From: Ruminococcaceae bacterium UBA5423
GTDB taxonomy: Bacteria > Bacillota > Clostridia > Oscillospirales > Acutalibacteraceae
Assembly (NCBI GenBank): GCA_002409375.1
Contig: DHNF01000116.1
Location: forward strand, 14,922 to 26,077
DNA: 11,156 nucleotides
Direction: 5' to 3'
The notes under the pieces were generated by a model. The model ran no database searches. It was given only the letters and a program-made list of their open reading frames with translations, and was not told the DNA's origin. Each line of letters starts with the position of its first letter. Positions within the stretch are counted from its first letter, which is position 1. A program made the translations under genes and the position numbers. Shown here in pieces: positions 1 to 7,305 of the stretch.

Positions 1-1442
1 TGGTGCTTGTTGTGTCTGCAAAGCTGCCCGAATGGCTCTTTCCCGATGTATGCAACACAATGACCGGAAGCCTGTGGATAACACTTTTAGCACTTTTTGT
101 ATATGCTGTTTTAATAATATTATTGTCACGGCGCAGACTGTGGTTACGCTCAGCTGCCATGGTGTTGATTGCATTGTGCGTCGCGGTGGAGCTTACGGGT
201 AATACTCTTGCATCTTTGCGCAATCTTGATAAGGAAATGCATTTTGAAAAACGCTCGACTTATGCTTCTTATTATAAACAGGGCAACAAACTAAAAAATG
301 CGCTTAAAAAGGCCGGCGCCGAGGACACCGACCTTAAAAGCGATGAGTTTTTCAGAGTGGAAAATTCTCGGGCAAGAAACGCAAACGACGGTATGTCATC
401 GGGATATAATGCAATAAGTCATTACAGTTCGTTTTCACGGCGTGACACATTCAGATTTTTAAAAAAATGTGGTATGATGTGCTTGTCGCAAAACAAAATC
501 TTTCGTTATTACGGCTCGACTTCGGCATTGGATTCTATTCTTGGTGTTCGTTATGTTTTTAGCGAATATGAACGCCGTTCGGGTTATATCGACACCGGTT
601 TAGATGCAAACGGCTTAAAGCTTTGGAAAAATATAAATTCGCTGCCACTAACCTTTTTTGCCGATGGCGCAATTTTAGATATGAAAACTGGCGGCTCACC
701 GTTTGATTGCCTTAACCAGTTTTTAAATTCTTTTGATAAAATTCAACGAACTTATTATACACCCTTAGTGGTCACTGACTCAATTGATGGCGGCGAGATT
801 AAAAAAACTCGAACACGCAACCAAGTTGTTGCGGACACATCCTCCACTCTCAAATTTACGATATCAAACCCCCGCGCCCAGCATGTGCTTATTTATTTTG
901 ATAACAATATCCCTGAATTCACCGCAGTATACCTCAATGGAGAGCGGCTTAATTTTCAGAACGAGCGTCTTATCCGCGGCGTAATCGAATTAGGCTTTTT
1001 GCCACAGGGAGATGCGGTGGTGTCACTGTCAGTATCCGGTAATACGCGATGGTATTCGGGGCTTTGCGCTGCATCTTTCAACACCGAAGAGTTTGACCAA
1101 CTCATAAGCACGCTTCGAAAAAGCGCACCAAAGGCGGTCACTGTATCAAAAACTTTGTGGGGCAACCCTGTGGTTTCGGGCAAATTTAACGCCCCCCGAA
1201 ACGGAGCTCTGTTTACCTCAATTCCTGCTGACGGCGGCTGGTCAGCTGAAATTGACGGACATAAAGTTACACCTATAGCAGCCGAAAACGCTTTTATCGC
1301 AATACCGGTCACCAGTGGTGAGCACATGTTCAAGTTGCATTACCGCCAAAAAGGGCTTGCGGCAGGTATTCTTACATCAGCGGCAACCGCCATTTTGTGC
1401 CTTGTTTTATTAGTTTTAAAACAATACCGAAAAAGACATTAA
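1..1442 (+). CDS. YfhO family membrane protein, C-terminal part (5' partial)
   Basis: The reading frame is open from the left edge (first full codon at 3), so this is the C-terminal ~480 residues of a larger protein; YfhO proteins usually exceed 800 residues with many N-terminal membrane helices. Visible are two hydrophobic helices at about residues 24-41 and 49-66 followed by the charged loop RRR, a long extracytoplasmic region (about 70-450) with short beta-type segments, and a final helix at about 453-472 ending in a basic tail (KQYRKRH). The loop contains the family-like stretch LDSILGVRYVF near residue 180. In Bacillus and Listeria, YfhO-type proteins take part in glycosylating cell-wall polymers such as lipoteichoic acid, by transferring sugars from a lipid carrier outside the membrane. 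That role is inferred from the family and the catalytic N-terminus is outside the window. The gene ends in front of a hairpin terminator and is convergent with the acetyltransferase gene. Confidence 0.8.
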   Translation, partial: VLVVSAKLPEWLFPDVCNTMTGSLWITLLALFVYAVLIILLSRRRLWLRSAAMVLIALCVAVELTGNTLASLRNLDKEMHFEKRSTYASYYKQGNKLKNALKKAGAEDTDLKSDEFFRVENSRARNANDGMSSGYNAISHYSSFSRRDTFRFLKKCGMMCLSQNKIFRYYGSTSALDSILGVRYVFSEYERRSGYIDTGLDANGLKLWKNINSLPLTFFADGAILDMKTGGSPFDCLNQFLNSFDKIQRTYYTPLVVTDSIDGGEIKKTRTRNQVVADTSSTLKFTISNPRAQHVLIYFDNNIPEFTAVYLNGERLNFQNERLIRGVIELGFLPQGDAVVSLSVSGNTRWYSGLCAASFNTEEFDQLISTLRKSAPKAVTVSKTLWGNPVVSGKFNAPRNGALFTSIPADGGWSAEIDGHKVTPIAAENAFIAIPVTSGEHMFKLHYRQKGLAAGILTSAATAILCLVLLVLKQYRKRH

Positions 1443-1505
1443 TGTCGTAGATGATACCCTTATCTCACCGATGGTATAATGAAAGCTGTTTTGAAATAAT
1501 TTTAT

Positions 1506-1549
1506 AGCCATAAATTAAAGCCGGGCGGCTTTAATTTATGGCTTTGCAT
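1506..1549. terminator. Bidirectional hairpin terminator between convergent genes
   Basis: Arms 1507-1522 and 1527-1542 are perfectly complementary (16 bp, 17 with the A1506-T1543 pair) around a GGGC loop at 1523-1526. On the + strand the stem is followed by a T-rich run (TTTGCATTTTT), as expected of an intrinsic terminator for the YfhO gene. On the - strand it sits at the end of the acetyltransferase gene, whose stop codon (1536-1538) lies inside the stem. Confidence 0.85.
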
Positions 1550-2135
1550 TTTTGCCGCCCTCAACAGGAGTCAGTGTTGCAAGCTGGCGCCTTTTCGGTA
1601 TTCGCTTGCCCATGAGAATATCTGGTTTGCCGGGTCCGTTTGCATCCGGTATAACGCCGATTATACGATACCCGCACTTTTTATAAAATTTAAATGCATG
1701 CCGCTTGCGACATGTCATGTTGGCAATTCTGCCGCCGGTATTATCATAAAGATTAACATCAGAAAGGCTTGTTGCACTATCAATATCGTCGGCGCCGAGA
1801 ATTACAGTTAGTGCACCACGGGTGCCCGCTTCTCTTTCAAGTGCCCGTACCAATCGACGACCAATCCCATGACCCTGATGAGTTTTTTTGACTACAAGCG
1901 GGTGCATTTCCCAAACAAAACCGTCATAGTCGGGAAGTCCACCAACAATACCTATTACATTGTCATATGCATCAACCGCACAAAGACACACACGGTTTGG
2001 TGCCAAAAGCGTGTTAATAACAGCACGGGCAATTTCTGTTGCCGGCCACATATTCGGGTTTTCAACCAAAAGACCGATCGCCTGGCGCTTATGACGCCTG
2101 TTCTGACCGTTCAAAGGTATAATTTGCAGTTTCAT
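1536..2135 (-). CDS. GNAT acetyltransferase, AAC(6')-Ii-like aminoglycoside 6'-N-acetyltransferase homologue
   Basis: This 199-residue protein is a GCN5-related N-acetyltransferase. It matches from memory the layout of Enterococcus faecium AAC(6')-Ii (182 residues), a chromosomal enzyme that transfers acetyl from acetyl-CoA to the 6'-amine of aminoglycosides. Shared landmarks are WEMHPLVV (residues 75-82; E76 and H78 correspond to active-site residues E72 and H74 of AAC(6')-Ii), the acetyl-CoA loop Q87-G-H-G-I-G92, LGADD, the TSLSDVNLY stretch, FYKKCGY, and PDANG...KPDI near 163-173. A polar tail of about 18 residues beyond the family end is extra. I start at the ATG at 2135 because AGGAGAG (2144-2150) lies 8 nt upstream; the GTG at 2144, in frame, overlaps that site. 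Whether it gives drug resistance or acts on a cellular amine cannot be told. Confidence 0.85.
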   Translation of the reverse strand: MKLQIIPLNGQNRRHKRQAIGLLVENPNMWPATEIARAVINTLLAPNRVCLCAVDAYDNVIGIVGGLPDYDGFVWEMHPLVVKKTHQGHGIGRRLVRALEREAGTRGALTVILGADDIDSATSLSDVNLYDNTGGRIANMTCRKRHAFKFYKKCGYRIIGVIPDANGPGKPDILMGKRIPKRRQLATLTPVEGGKNAKP

Positions 2136-2143
2136 GCGGCACA

Positions 2144-2150
2144 CTCTCCT
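2144..2150 (-). promoter_or_regulatory. Ribosome binding site that fixes the acetyltransferase start
   Basis: AGGAGAG on the - strand is 8 nt from ATG 2135. An in-frame GTG at 2144 starts on the last base of this site and so cannot use it. Confidence 0.8.
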
Positions 2151-2179
2151 ATGTGTAGCTGTATGTATAATACTGATTT

Positions 2180-2188
2180 ATTATACCA
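2180..2188 (-). promoter_or_regulatory. Extended -10 promoter for the acetyltransferase gene
   Basis: Reading the - strand, TGG directly precedes TATAAT (2185-2180), forming an extended -10 element. No good -35 is present at 16-18 bp, which extended -10 promoters tolerate. Transcription would begin near 2173 and give a leader of about 38 nt before the AGGAGAG site and ATG 2135. This is read by eye and is not tested. Confidence 0.55.
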
Positions 2189-2244
2189 CAAACCGGTGAA
2201 GTTCTACGCATCATTTTAATATTTAAATTATCTATATATTATCC

Positions 2245-2273
2245 TTGACATGGACTGATACCCAAAGTATAAT
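2245..2273 (+). promoter_or_regulatory. Perfect consensus sigma-A promoter for the EET operon
   Basis: TTGACA (2245-2250) and TATAAT (2268-2273) are both exact consensus hexamers separated by exactly 17 bp, pointing toward ndh2. The predicted start is near 2280, leaving about 140 nt of untranslated leader. No other convincing promoter is seen in the short gaps before pplA, so this one could drive ndh2 through pplA and possibly fmnB. Confidence 0.85.
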
Positions 2274-2421
2274 CATTTTAATACTATAATCTGTCAAAAT
2301 TCTTTTGATACTGTTTCTTATTAATAACATAGAGATAGCTTTACAGGAATTTTTTTGCTTTGCAAGAGCGGTTCTATTTTTTTAATGGGAATCAGTCTGA
2401 GTCGCACAAAGGGGATTTGTA
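2274..2421 (+). promoter_or_regulatory. Leader of the EET operon with a dyad near the transcription start
   Basis: The leader holds a perfect inverted repeat, TCAAAA-TTC-TTTTGA (2294-2308), at about +14 to +28 of the predicted transcript, a place where a bound repressor would block transcription. A weaker dyad (2389-2395 with 2397-2403, one mismatch) lies just before the ribosome binding site AAAGGGGA. There are two T-rich runs (2350-2357 and 2377-2383) but no strong stem in front of them. I see no FMN riboswitch consensus and do not match the dyad to Rex, CcpA or FNR sites. A role in control is inference. Confidence 0.35.
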
Positions 2422-4407
2422 ATGAAAAAAAGAATTCTGATTGTCGGCGCCGGTTATTCCGGTGTATTAACGGCAAAAAAGCTTGCTAAAAAGCTTAAGA
2501 AACACAGCGATATTGAAATAACAATTGTTGACAAAAACCCGTTTCACACCATGCTGACCGAGTTGCATGAGGTTGCGGCAAATCGTGTTGATGAGGACAG
2601 CATAAAACTGAGCCTTAAAAGAATTTTTGCAGGCAGAAAAGTAATCATTAAGCTTGATACCATACAAGAAATAGATTTTGATAAAAAGAGTGCAGTCGGT
2701 CTAAATAATAATTATGAATATGATTACCTTGTTCTGGCAGCCGGCTCGCGCCCTAAATTTTTTGATGTTCCCGGCGCAGATGAATATTCTTTTAAGCTGT
2801 GGTCGTATGAAGACGCGATTATTTTAAGAGACCATATTCATGATTGCTTTAGAAAAGCTTCACTTCAAACTGAAATTGAGGAAAAGAAAAGACTGCTGTG
2901 CTTTTTTGTTGCGGGTGCCGGATTTACAGGTACCGAAATGGCCGGAGAGCTTGCCGAATATATTCCAATTCTGTGCGAAAAATTTGAGATTGACAGGGAG
3001 CTTGTGTCGATTTATATTGCCGATCTTTTGCCTCGTGTAATACCGGCATTGACTGAAAAGCAGTCGGCAAAAGTTGAAAAACGCCTTAACAAAATGGGCG
3101 TTAAGCTCTTGTTAAAAACAAATGTGGCTAACGTAAACAAAAACCATATTGAAATAAAAAGCGATGATGACGATACTGTTAAAAGAATTGAGACAAAAAC
3201 AGTTATTTGGGCTGCAGGTACTCAAAGTGCGCATATAACCTCCGAGGCATCAAAAAAGCTGCCATCGGCTCAAAGGTACAGGCTTGAAACTGATAAATAC
3301 TTAAGATCGCTTAGCGATGAAAGTGTTTTTATTGTCGGAGACAACATATACTATGTACCTACGGGCGAAAATCATACTGTCCCGCAGGTAGTCGAAAATT
3401 GTGAGCAAAGTGCTGCCGTGGCGGCACACAATATTGAGTGTGCCGTTTTGGGCAGCGGTGAAATGAAAGAATACAGGCCAAAATTTCACGGCATTATGGT
3501 CAGTGTCGGCAGTCGTTACGGTACTGCGCTGGTCGGAACCGCAAAGCGAAAGTTCAGCTTGCCGTCGTTTTTTGCAATGTTTACAAAACATTTTATAAAC
3601 ATTGTTTATTTCATTCAGGTGTTAGGTTGGAATAAAGTATTTAGTTATTTAAAGCACGAGTTTTTTACAATACGCAATAACCGCAGTTTTGTGGGGGGCC
3701 ATTTTTCCAACAAAACTCCAAGTTTTCTACTTGTACCGTTGCGTTTGTGGCTTGGTGCCGTTTGGCTGTTTGAAGGCATTATGAAAATAGCAGGCGGCTG
3801 GCTTAAATCTCCAATGCTAAAAGGGTTTTTCAGCGGGGCGGCGTCATGGTATGATACAATAGTAAAAGGTGCCTCGGATGCCTCCAGTGGCGCAACGCCG
3901 GCAGCAGATGGAGTTACTTCAGCAACAGGTGCAGCAAGCGGTACGATCGAAGCAGCCGGGCAGGTACTTTTTGATTTTGATTTTTTAGGGATTTTCAGAA
4001 TGCTGTTTGTAAGCGGAAAAGAGCTTGCAGAATCAACCTTAGGAGACTTGGCGTTCAAAATTGATGTTCCTTTACTCAACTGGTTTATTGACAAAGTTGT
4101 TTTACCAAACAATACAATGCAAATGTTTATGCAAATATTTATTGTGACCGCCGAAATACTGATAGGCCTATCACTGATTTGCGGCCTGTTCACAACTTTG
4201 TCAACAACATTTTCTCTCGTTTTGCAAATTATGTTCGTGTGCACAACCGGTCTTTTCCTCGGCACTTTCTGGATGATATTCGCTGCTATTGCGTTGCTTA
4301 TTGGCTCGGGCAGAATTTTTGGGCTTGATTATTATGTTATGCCTTTTATTAAAGTCAGGTGGAAAAGACTCCCGTTTGTAAGGAAGCTATATGTTTACAA
4401 TGATTAA
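2422..4407 (+). CDS. ndh2: Type II NADH dehydrogenase with fused DoxX-like membrane domain (Ndh2 of EET locus)
   Basis: Ndh2 oxidises NADH at the inner face of the membrane and reduces the demethylmenaquinone that feeds extracellular electron transfer. Residues 1-420 are a two-Rossmann flavoprotein: FAD motif GAGYSG (9-14), ATG-like segment LVLAAGSRP (103-111), NAD-binding motif GAGFTG (165-170) followed by E172, a second VIWAAG (261-266), and the FAD segment VFIVGD (302-307). A hydrophobic stretch lies at about 383-405. The C-terminal 230 residues are membrane-embedded (about 436-456, 568-590, 593-630) and resemble DoxX proteins (LRLWLGAVWLFEGIMK; AEILIGLSLICGLFT). At 661 residues it is far longer than ordinary NDH-2 (about 400) but near the Listeria EET Ndh2, which also has a membrane extension. 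An Ala/Ser/Gly/Thr-rich linker occupies about 484-515. AAAGGGGA lies just before ATG 2422. The 3' end overlaps dmkB by 17 nt, indicating translational coupling. Confidence 0.9.
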   Translation: MKKRILIVGAGYSGVLTAKKLAKKLKKHSDIEITIVDKNPFHTMLTELHEVAANRVDEDSIKLSLKRIFAGRKVIIKLDTIQEIDFDKKSAVGLNNNYEYDYLVLAAGSRPKFFDVPGADEYSFKLWSYEDAIILRDHIHDCFRKASLQTEIEEKKRLLCFFVAGAGFTGTEMAGELAEYIPILCEKFEIDRELVSIYIADLLPRVIPALTEKQSAKVEKRLNKMGVKLLLKTNVANVNKNHIEIKSDDDDTVKRIETKTVIWAAGTQSAHITSEASKKLPSAQRYRLETDKYLRSLSDESVFIVGDNIYYVPTGENHTVPQVVENCEQSAAVAAHNIECAVLGSGEMKEYRPKFHGIMVSVGSRYGTALVGTAKRKFSLPSFFAMFTKHFINIVYFIQVLGWNKVFSYLKHEFFTIRNNRSFVGGHFSNKTPSFLLVPLRLWLGAVWLFEGIMKIAGGWLKSPMLKGFFSGAASWYDTIVKGASDASSGATPAADGVTSATGAASGTIEAAGQVLFDFDFLGIFRMLFVSGKELAESTLGDLAFKIDVPLLNWFIDKVVLPNNTMQMFMQIFIVTAEILIGLSLICGLFTTLSTTFSLVLQIMFVCTTGLFLGTFWMIFAAIALLIGSGRIFGLDYYVMPFIKVRWKRLPFVRKLYVYND

Positions 4408-5374
4408 TAATACAACAACAAACAAGGAATTTGTATCATTAAGCTCGGGTTTTAATAAGGTGAAGGAAGGGCTTAGCAGTACACTTTTGTCCTCGCCATC
4501 CATAGTGCGCAGCTTAACGCAGCACCTATCAGCCACCGGCGGCAAAATGATACGGGCAAAGTCGTTGCTGGCCTGTTCGATGAACAATCAAGGACATATA
4601 CCAAAGGATGCGATAAGGCTTGCAATTGCAATTGAACTTTTGCACCTTGCGACACTTGTGCATGACGATGTGATTGACAACGCCAAAACGCGGCGCGGCA
4701 GCATAACTTTACAAAAAAAATTCGGCAAGCAGCCGGCGGTGATATGCGGAGATTATCTTTTTTGCTTATCACTCCAGATTGCCGCTGAAATCACCGTTAA
4801 TCGTGACCGTGTGGAGATACTGCTTACAAATTATATGAGCAGAATTTGCCTTGGCGAATTGATGCAAAATATTAACCACAAAAATTACGACCTTACAACA
4901 CGCAGCTATCTTAGAATTATTTCTGGCAAGACGGCGGCACTTTTTGAAGCTGCTTTTTATGCAGGTGCTGTTTTATGTGACATACCGAAAAACGAGATCG
5001 GAAAGTATTCACGGCTTGGTCATTATGTTGGCATGATATTTCAGCTTTCTGATGATTGCATAGATTATGAAGCATCACAGGAAAAAGCGAGAAAAACAGT
5101 GCTTTCCGATTTTGAGCAGGGTGTAATAACACTGCCGCTGATTTATGCTTTTAAATCTGAACCAAAATTAAAGTCCAAAGCGAAATCCGGTAAAATAACA
5201 AAAGATGAAATTAGGCTTGCTGTTTTAAAGTGCGGGGGGCTCGAATACACAAAATCCGTTTCAAAAAAATATTATCAAAAGGCATTTGATATTATTGACC
5301 GCTTAAATGAAGATAGCTATAAAAAAGAAACTCTGAAAGGCATACTTGACAAAGCACATAAAGGTCTTAAATAA
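4391..5374 (+). CDS. dmkB: Polyprenyl diphosphate synthase for demethylmenaquinone side chain (DmkB)
   Basis: This trans-isoprenyl diphosphate synthase condenses isopentenyl diphosphate units into the long allylic diphosphate that DmkA attaches to the naphthoquinone head. The two Asp-rich motifs that bind magnesium and diphosphate are intact: DDVID (92-96), followed by the conserved RRG (101-103), and DDCID (221-225), preceded by QLS. GGKMIRAKS (50-58) is the usual GGKR(I/V)RP region with its third residue changed to M, and GKT (179-181) is present. Just before the first Asp motif the side chains are small (LATLVH), which in this family goes with long products; heptaprenyl is a guess from Listeria. 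The length (327) is normal. The start at 4391 overlaps the end of ndh2 and follows AAGGA at 4380-4384; a second in-frame ATG at 4400 is possible but is too far from that site. Confidence 0.88.
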   Translation: MFTMINNTTTNKEFVSLSSGFNKVKEGLSSTLLSSPSIVRSLTQHLSATGGKMIRAKSLLACSMNNQGHIPKDAIRLAIAIELLHLATLVHDDVIDNAKTRRGSITLQKKFGKQPAVICGDYLFCLSLQIAAEITVNRDRVEILLTNYMSRICLGELMQNINHKNYDLTTRSYLRIISGKTAALFEAAFYAGAVLCDIPKNEIGKYSRLGHYVGMIFQLSDDCIDYEASQEKARKTVLSDFEQGVITLPLIYAFKSEPKLKSKAKSGKITKDEIRLAVLKCGGLEYTKSVSKKYYQKAFDIIDRLNEDSYKKETLKGILDKAHKGLK

Positions 5375-5379
5375 ACAGT

Positions 5380-5391
5380 TATGGGCCCATA
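5380..5391. repeat. 12-bp perfect palindrome TATGGGCCCATA
   Basis: This self-complementary sequence sits in the 29-nt gap between dmkB and dmkA and ends where the dmkA ribosome binding site (AGGGAGGT, 5391-5398) begins. It has no loop, so it is a poor RNA hairpin; it could be a protein site or chance. Confidence 0.3.
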
Positions 5392-5403
5392 GGGAGGTAT
5401 CAC

Positions 5404-6303
5404 TTGATTAAACGGTTTTTAAGCTATGTTGAAATAAAAACTAAAATCACCAGTGTTTTTGCTTTTTTATTTGCATTGGCTTACTTATTTTCAATAGGGC
5501 AAAAAATTTACACCTTAAAAACGATCGTTTTCTTTGCCTCCATGTTTTTGTTTGATTTGACAACCACGGCAATAAACAACTATATCGATACCAAAACAAA
5601 CGACCAAATACTTCAATTTAAGCGAAAAAACGCTTTTATCATTATTATTGTTCTGTTTATTTCAAGTGCCGCGCTCGGCATTTATCTTGCGGCTGTTACG
5701 GATGTTGTTGTGCTGCTGCTCGGCGCATTATGTTTCCTTTGCGGTGTGCTTTACACCTACGGCCCTGTACCGATTTCAAGGCAGCCTTTAGGTGAGGTTT
5801 TTTCGGGATTTTTTTATGGTGTACTTATACCCTTTATTCTGCTGTATATAAATATGCCAAGCGGAACATACTTGAGTCTTTATTTGAGTGCCGAGACAAT
5901 TAATATTTCACTTCAAATATTCCCGATTATTACCGTCTTGCTGCTGGCGGTGTCGCCTTTTTGCACAACCGCAAATATTATGCTTGCAAACAACATCTGT
6001 GACTTAAAAAAGGACATTGCTGTAAAACGGTACACACTGCCCTATTATATCGGAACAAAATCACTTTATTTGTTTGCCGCATTATATTACATCTCGTATC
6101 TGTCGGTTATTATCATGGTAATATTAAAAATTCTTTCACCAATTTGCCTTTTGTCATTACTCACAATATTTCCGGTTCAGAAAAACATTAACCGCTTTTT
6201 TAAAACCCAAGACAAAACAACCACCTTTATATATTCGGTCAAAAACTATGTTATTATCATGGCCGCAAACAGTTTTGTTGTGTTTATAAGCCGACTTATA
6301 TAG
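5404..6303 (+). CDS. dmkA: UbiA/MenA family prenyltransferase making demethylmenaquinone (DmkA)
   Basis: DmkA is an integral membrane enzyme that joins the DmkB polyprenyl diphosphate to 1,4-dihydroxy-2-naphthoate, giving demethylmenaquinone. Both Asp-rich UbiA motifs are seen: N58-N-Y-I-D62 with D67 (first), and N196-N-I-C-D200-L-K-K-D204 (second), the second being MenA-like and followed by KRYTLP. The loop YTYGPVPISRQPLGEVFSG (118-136) matches the MenA GP...LGE segment. About eight or nine hydrophobic helices cover the rest; 299 residues is normal for the family. Translation starts at TTG 5404, five nt after AGGGAGGT; no ATG is near. Since the operon also carries its own synthase, this quinone pool seems to be set apart from any respiratory pool, as was proposed for Listeria. 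No DHNA synthesis genes are in the window. Confidence 0.87.
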   Translation: MIKRFLSYVEIKTKITSVFAFLFALAYLFSIGQKIYTLKTIVFFASMFLFDLTTTAINNYIDTKTNDQILQFKRKNAFIIIIVLFISSAALGIYLAAVTDVVVLLLGALCFLCGVLYTYGPVPISRQPLGEVFSGFFYGVLIPFILLYINMPSGTYLSLYLSAETINISLQIFPIITVLLLAVSPFCTTANIMLANNICDLKKDIAVKRYTLPYYIGTKSLYLFAALYYISYLSVIIMVILKILSPICLLSLLTIFPVQKNINRFFKTQDKTTTFIYSVKNYVIIMAANSFVVFISRLI

Positions 6304-6324
6304 TGCTTAAAGGCTGGAGGAAAA

Positions 6325-6717
6325 ATGAAGTTTTTTAAAAAAAATGACATACTCATAATCACAATCATTCTGCTGTCCAGCTTGATTTTTTGGGGAATTA
6401 ACAGATTATATATATCAGCATCACCCGTTGTGGCAGAAATTTATTATAAATCTGAGCTTGTCAAGACGATTAATTTAAATGATACAAGGGACATAACATT
6501 TTCTATACCGCAAAAACCTAATGTGTTGTTTCATATATACGCTGATGGCAGTATTCGTTTTGAAAAATCAGACTGTCGGGACAAAATATGTGTTCGATCG
6601 GGCAAGCTCAATATGGCGGGCGAGAGCGCTGCATGTCTGCCCAACGAAATTATTGTAAAGATTGTAAGAAAAAAAGGTGACAGCCCTGATGATTTAGACA
6701 TAGTGATTGGCAAATGA
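6325..6717 (+). CDS. eetA: NusG domain II-containing membrane protein of the EET locus (EetA-type)
   Basis: A 130-residue protein with a short basic N-terminus (MKFFKK), one membrane helix at about 9-27 and an extracytoplasmic domain of the NusG_II type. The hallmark is C84-RDKI-C89 ... C104-LPNEIIVKI, matching the family pattern in which a DCxDKxC segment is followed by a CLPN strand. It is not the transcription factor NusG; the name only reflects the shared fold. In Listeria, EetA and EetB are membrane proteins needed to move electrons from demethylmenaquinone to the outside. Which of the two names belongs to this protein is recalled from memory, and the mechanism is unknown. The Cys residues could form a disulfide or bind a redox group. 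GGAGG (6316-6320) precedes ATG 6325, 21 nt after dmkA. Confidence 0.8.
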   Translation: MKFFKKNDILIITIILLSSLIFWGINRLYISASPVVAEIYYKSELVKTINLNDTRDITFSIPQKPNVLFHIYADGSIRFEKSDCRDKICVRSGKLNMAGESAACLPNEIIVKIVRKKGDSPDDLDIVIGK

Positions 6718-6754
6718 TTACAATATTAATTAACTTAAGAAAGGCAAAATATTA

Positions 6755-7282
6755 ATGGATAAGCCACAAAACCATAAAAAACTGAATATTGTACGAATGG
6801 CTTTAATGGGGCTTCTTTTTGCCGCAGCTATCATATTGTCTCTGGTTGAGGATGCTATCCATTTGCCAATGCCCGCACCGGGCGTAAAGCTTGGTTTGTC
6901 AAATATCATTATCATGTATGCACTTTTTTTTCTCGGTTTAAAGGACGCTCTTTTATTGGCGCTTTTAAAGTCAATGTTTATTTTTATTACAAGGGGATAT
7001 ATAGCCTCGATAATAAGCTTTTGCGGCGGCCTTAGTTCAATATTAGTAATGTTCGTGTTTCTTATTATCTTTAAAGATAAAATTTCTTATCTTATTATCA
7101 GTATCACAGGTTCAATTTTTCACAATTTGGGTCAACTGTCGGCGGTGTCCTTGATTTATACAAATTTGCTTTTTTTGCCTTACTTGCCCGTTTTAATGGT
7201 TTTCGGAGTGATTGCGGGTGTCGCCACCGCGACACTATTAAGGGTTGTCTTACCGGCTTTAGACAAGCTCGGTTTGCGATAA
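6755..7282 (+). CDS. eetB: Gx transporter family membrane protein of the EET locus (EetB-type)
   Basis: This 175-residue protein is almost entirely hydrophobic, with about five helices (roughly 13-31, 48-66, 67-85, 92-107, 111-130 and 140-165). It carries the signature PGVKLGLSN (42-50) of the Gx transporter/COG4769 family, which databases often mislabel as heptaprenyl diphosphate synthase component I. It has no Asp-rich motif and so is not a prenyl synthase. The family is distantly related to the substrate-binding S components of ECF vitamin transporters. In EET loci it is paired with the NusG_II protein, as here. Its substrate, if any (quinone, flavin or none), is unknown. The site AAGAAAGG (6737-6744) is 10 nt before ATG 6755, a rather long spacing. 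Confidence 0.78.
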   Translation: MDKPQNHKKLNIVRMALMGLLFAAAIILSLVEDAIHLPMPAPGVKLGLSNIIIMYALFFLGLKDALLLALLKSMFIFITRGYIASIISFCGGLSSILVMFVFLIIFKDKISYLIISITGSIFHNLGQLSAVSLIYTNLLFLPYLPVLMVFGVIAGVATATLLRVVLPALDKLGLR

Positions 7283-7305
7283 ATAGTTGTATTGGAGGGA
7301 AAATT

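Noticed and set aside
956..1333. 125-codon open frame on the - strand inside the YfhO gene
   Set aside because: It is antisense to a recognised coding region and has no supporting motif or start site.
1472..1480. TGGTATAAT, an extended -10-like element on the + strand after the YfhO gene
   Set aside because: A transcript from here would meet the 17-bp terminator hairpin within about 60 nt, and no -35 is present. It could make a tiny RNA, but nothing else supports one.
2385..2421. Possible leader peptide starting at ATG 2385
   Set aside because: The ATG is preceded by a run of T with no ribosome binding site, and the frame runs into ndh2 out of phase without family features.
2274..2421. FMN riboswitch in the leader of the EET operon
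   Set aside because: The flavin link made it worth looking for, but none of the conserved RFN-element segments is present and no multi-stem fold is apparent by eye.
3645..4265. 206-codon open frame on the - strand inside ndh2
   Set aside because: It lies fully opposite the well-supported membrane domain of Ndh2, has no ribosome binding site and its translation looks like no protein family. It is a shadow of the ndh2 reading frame.
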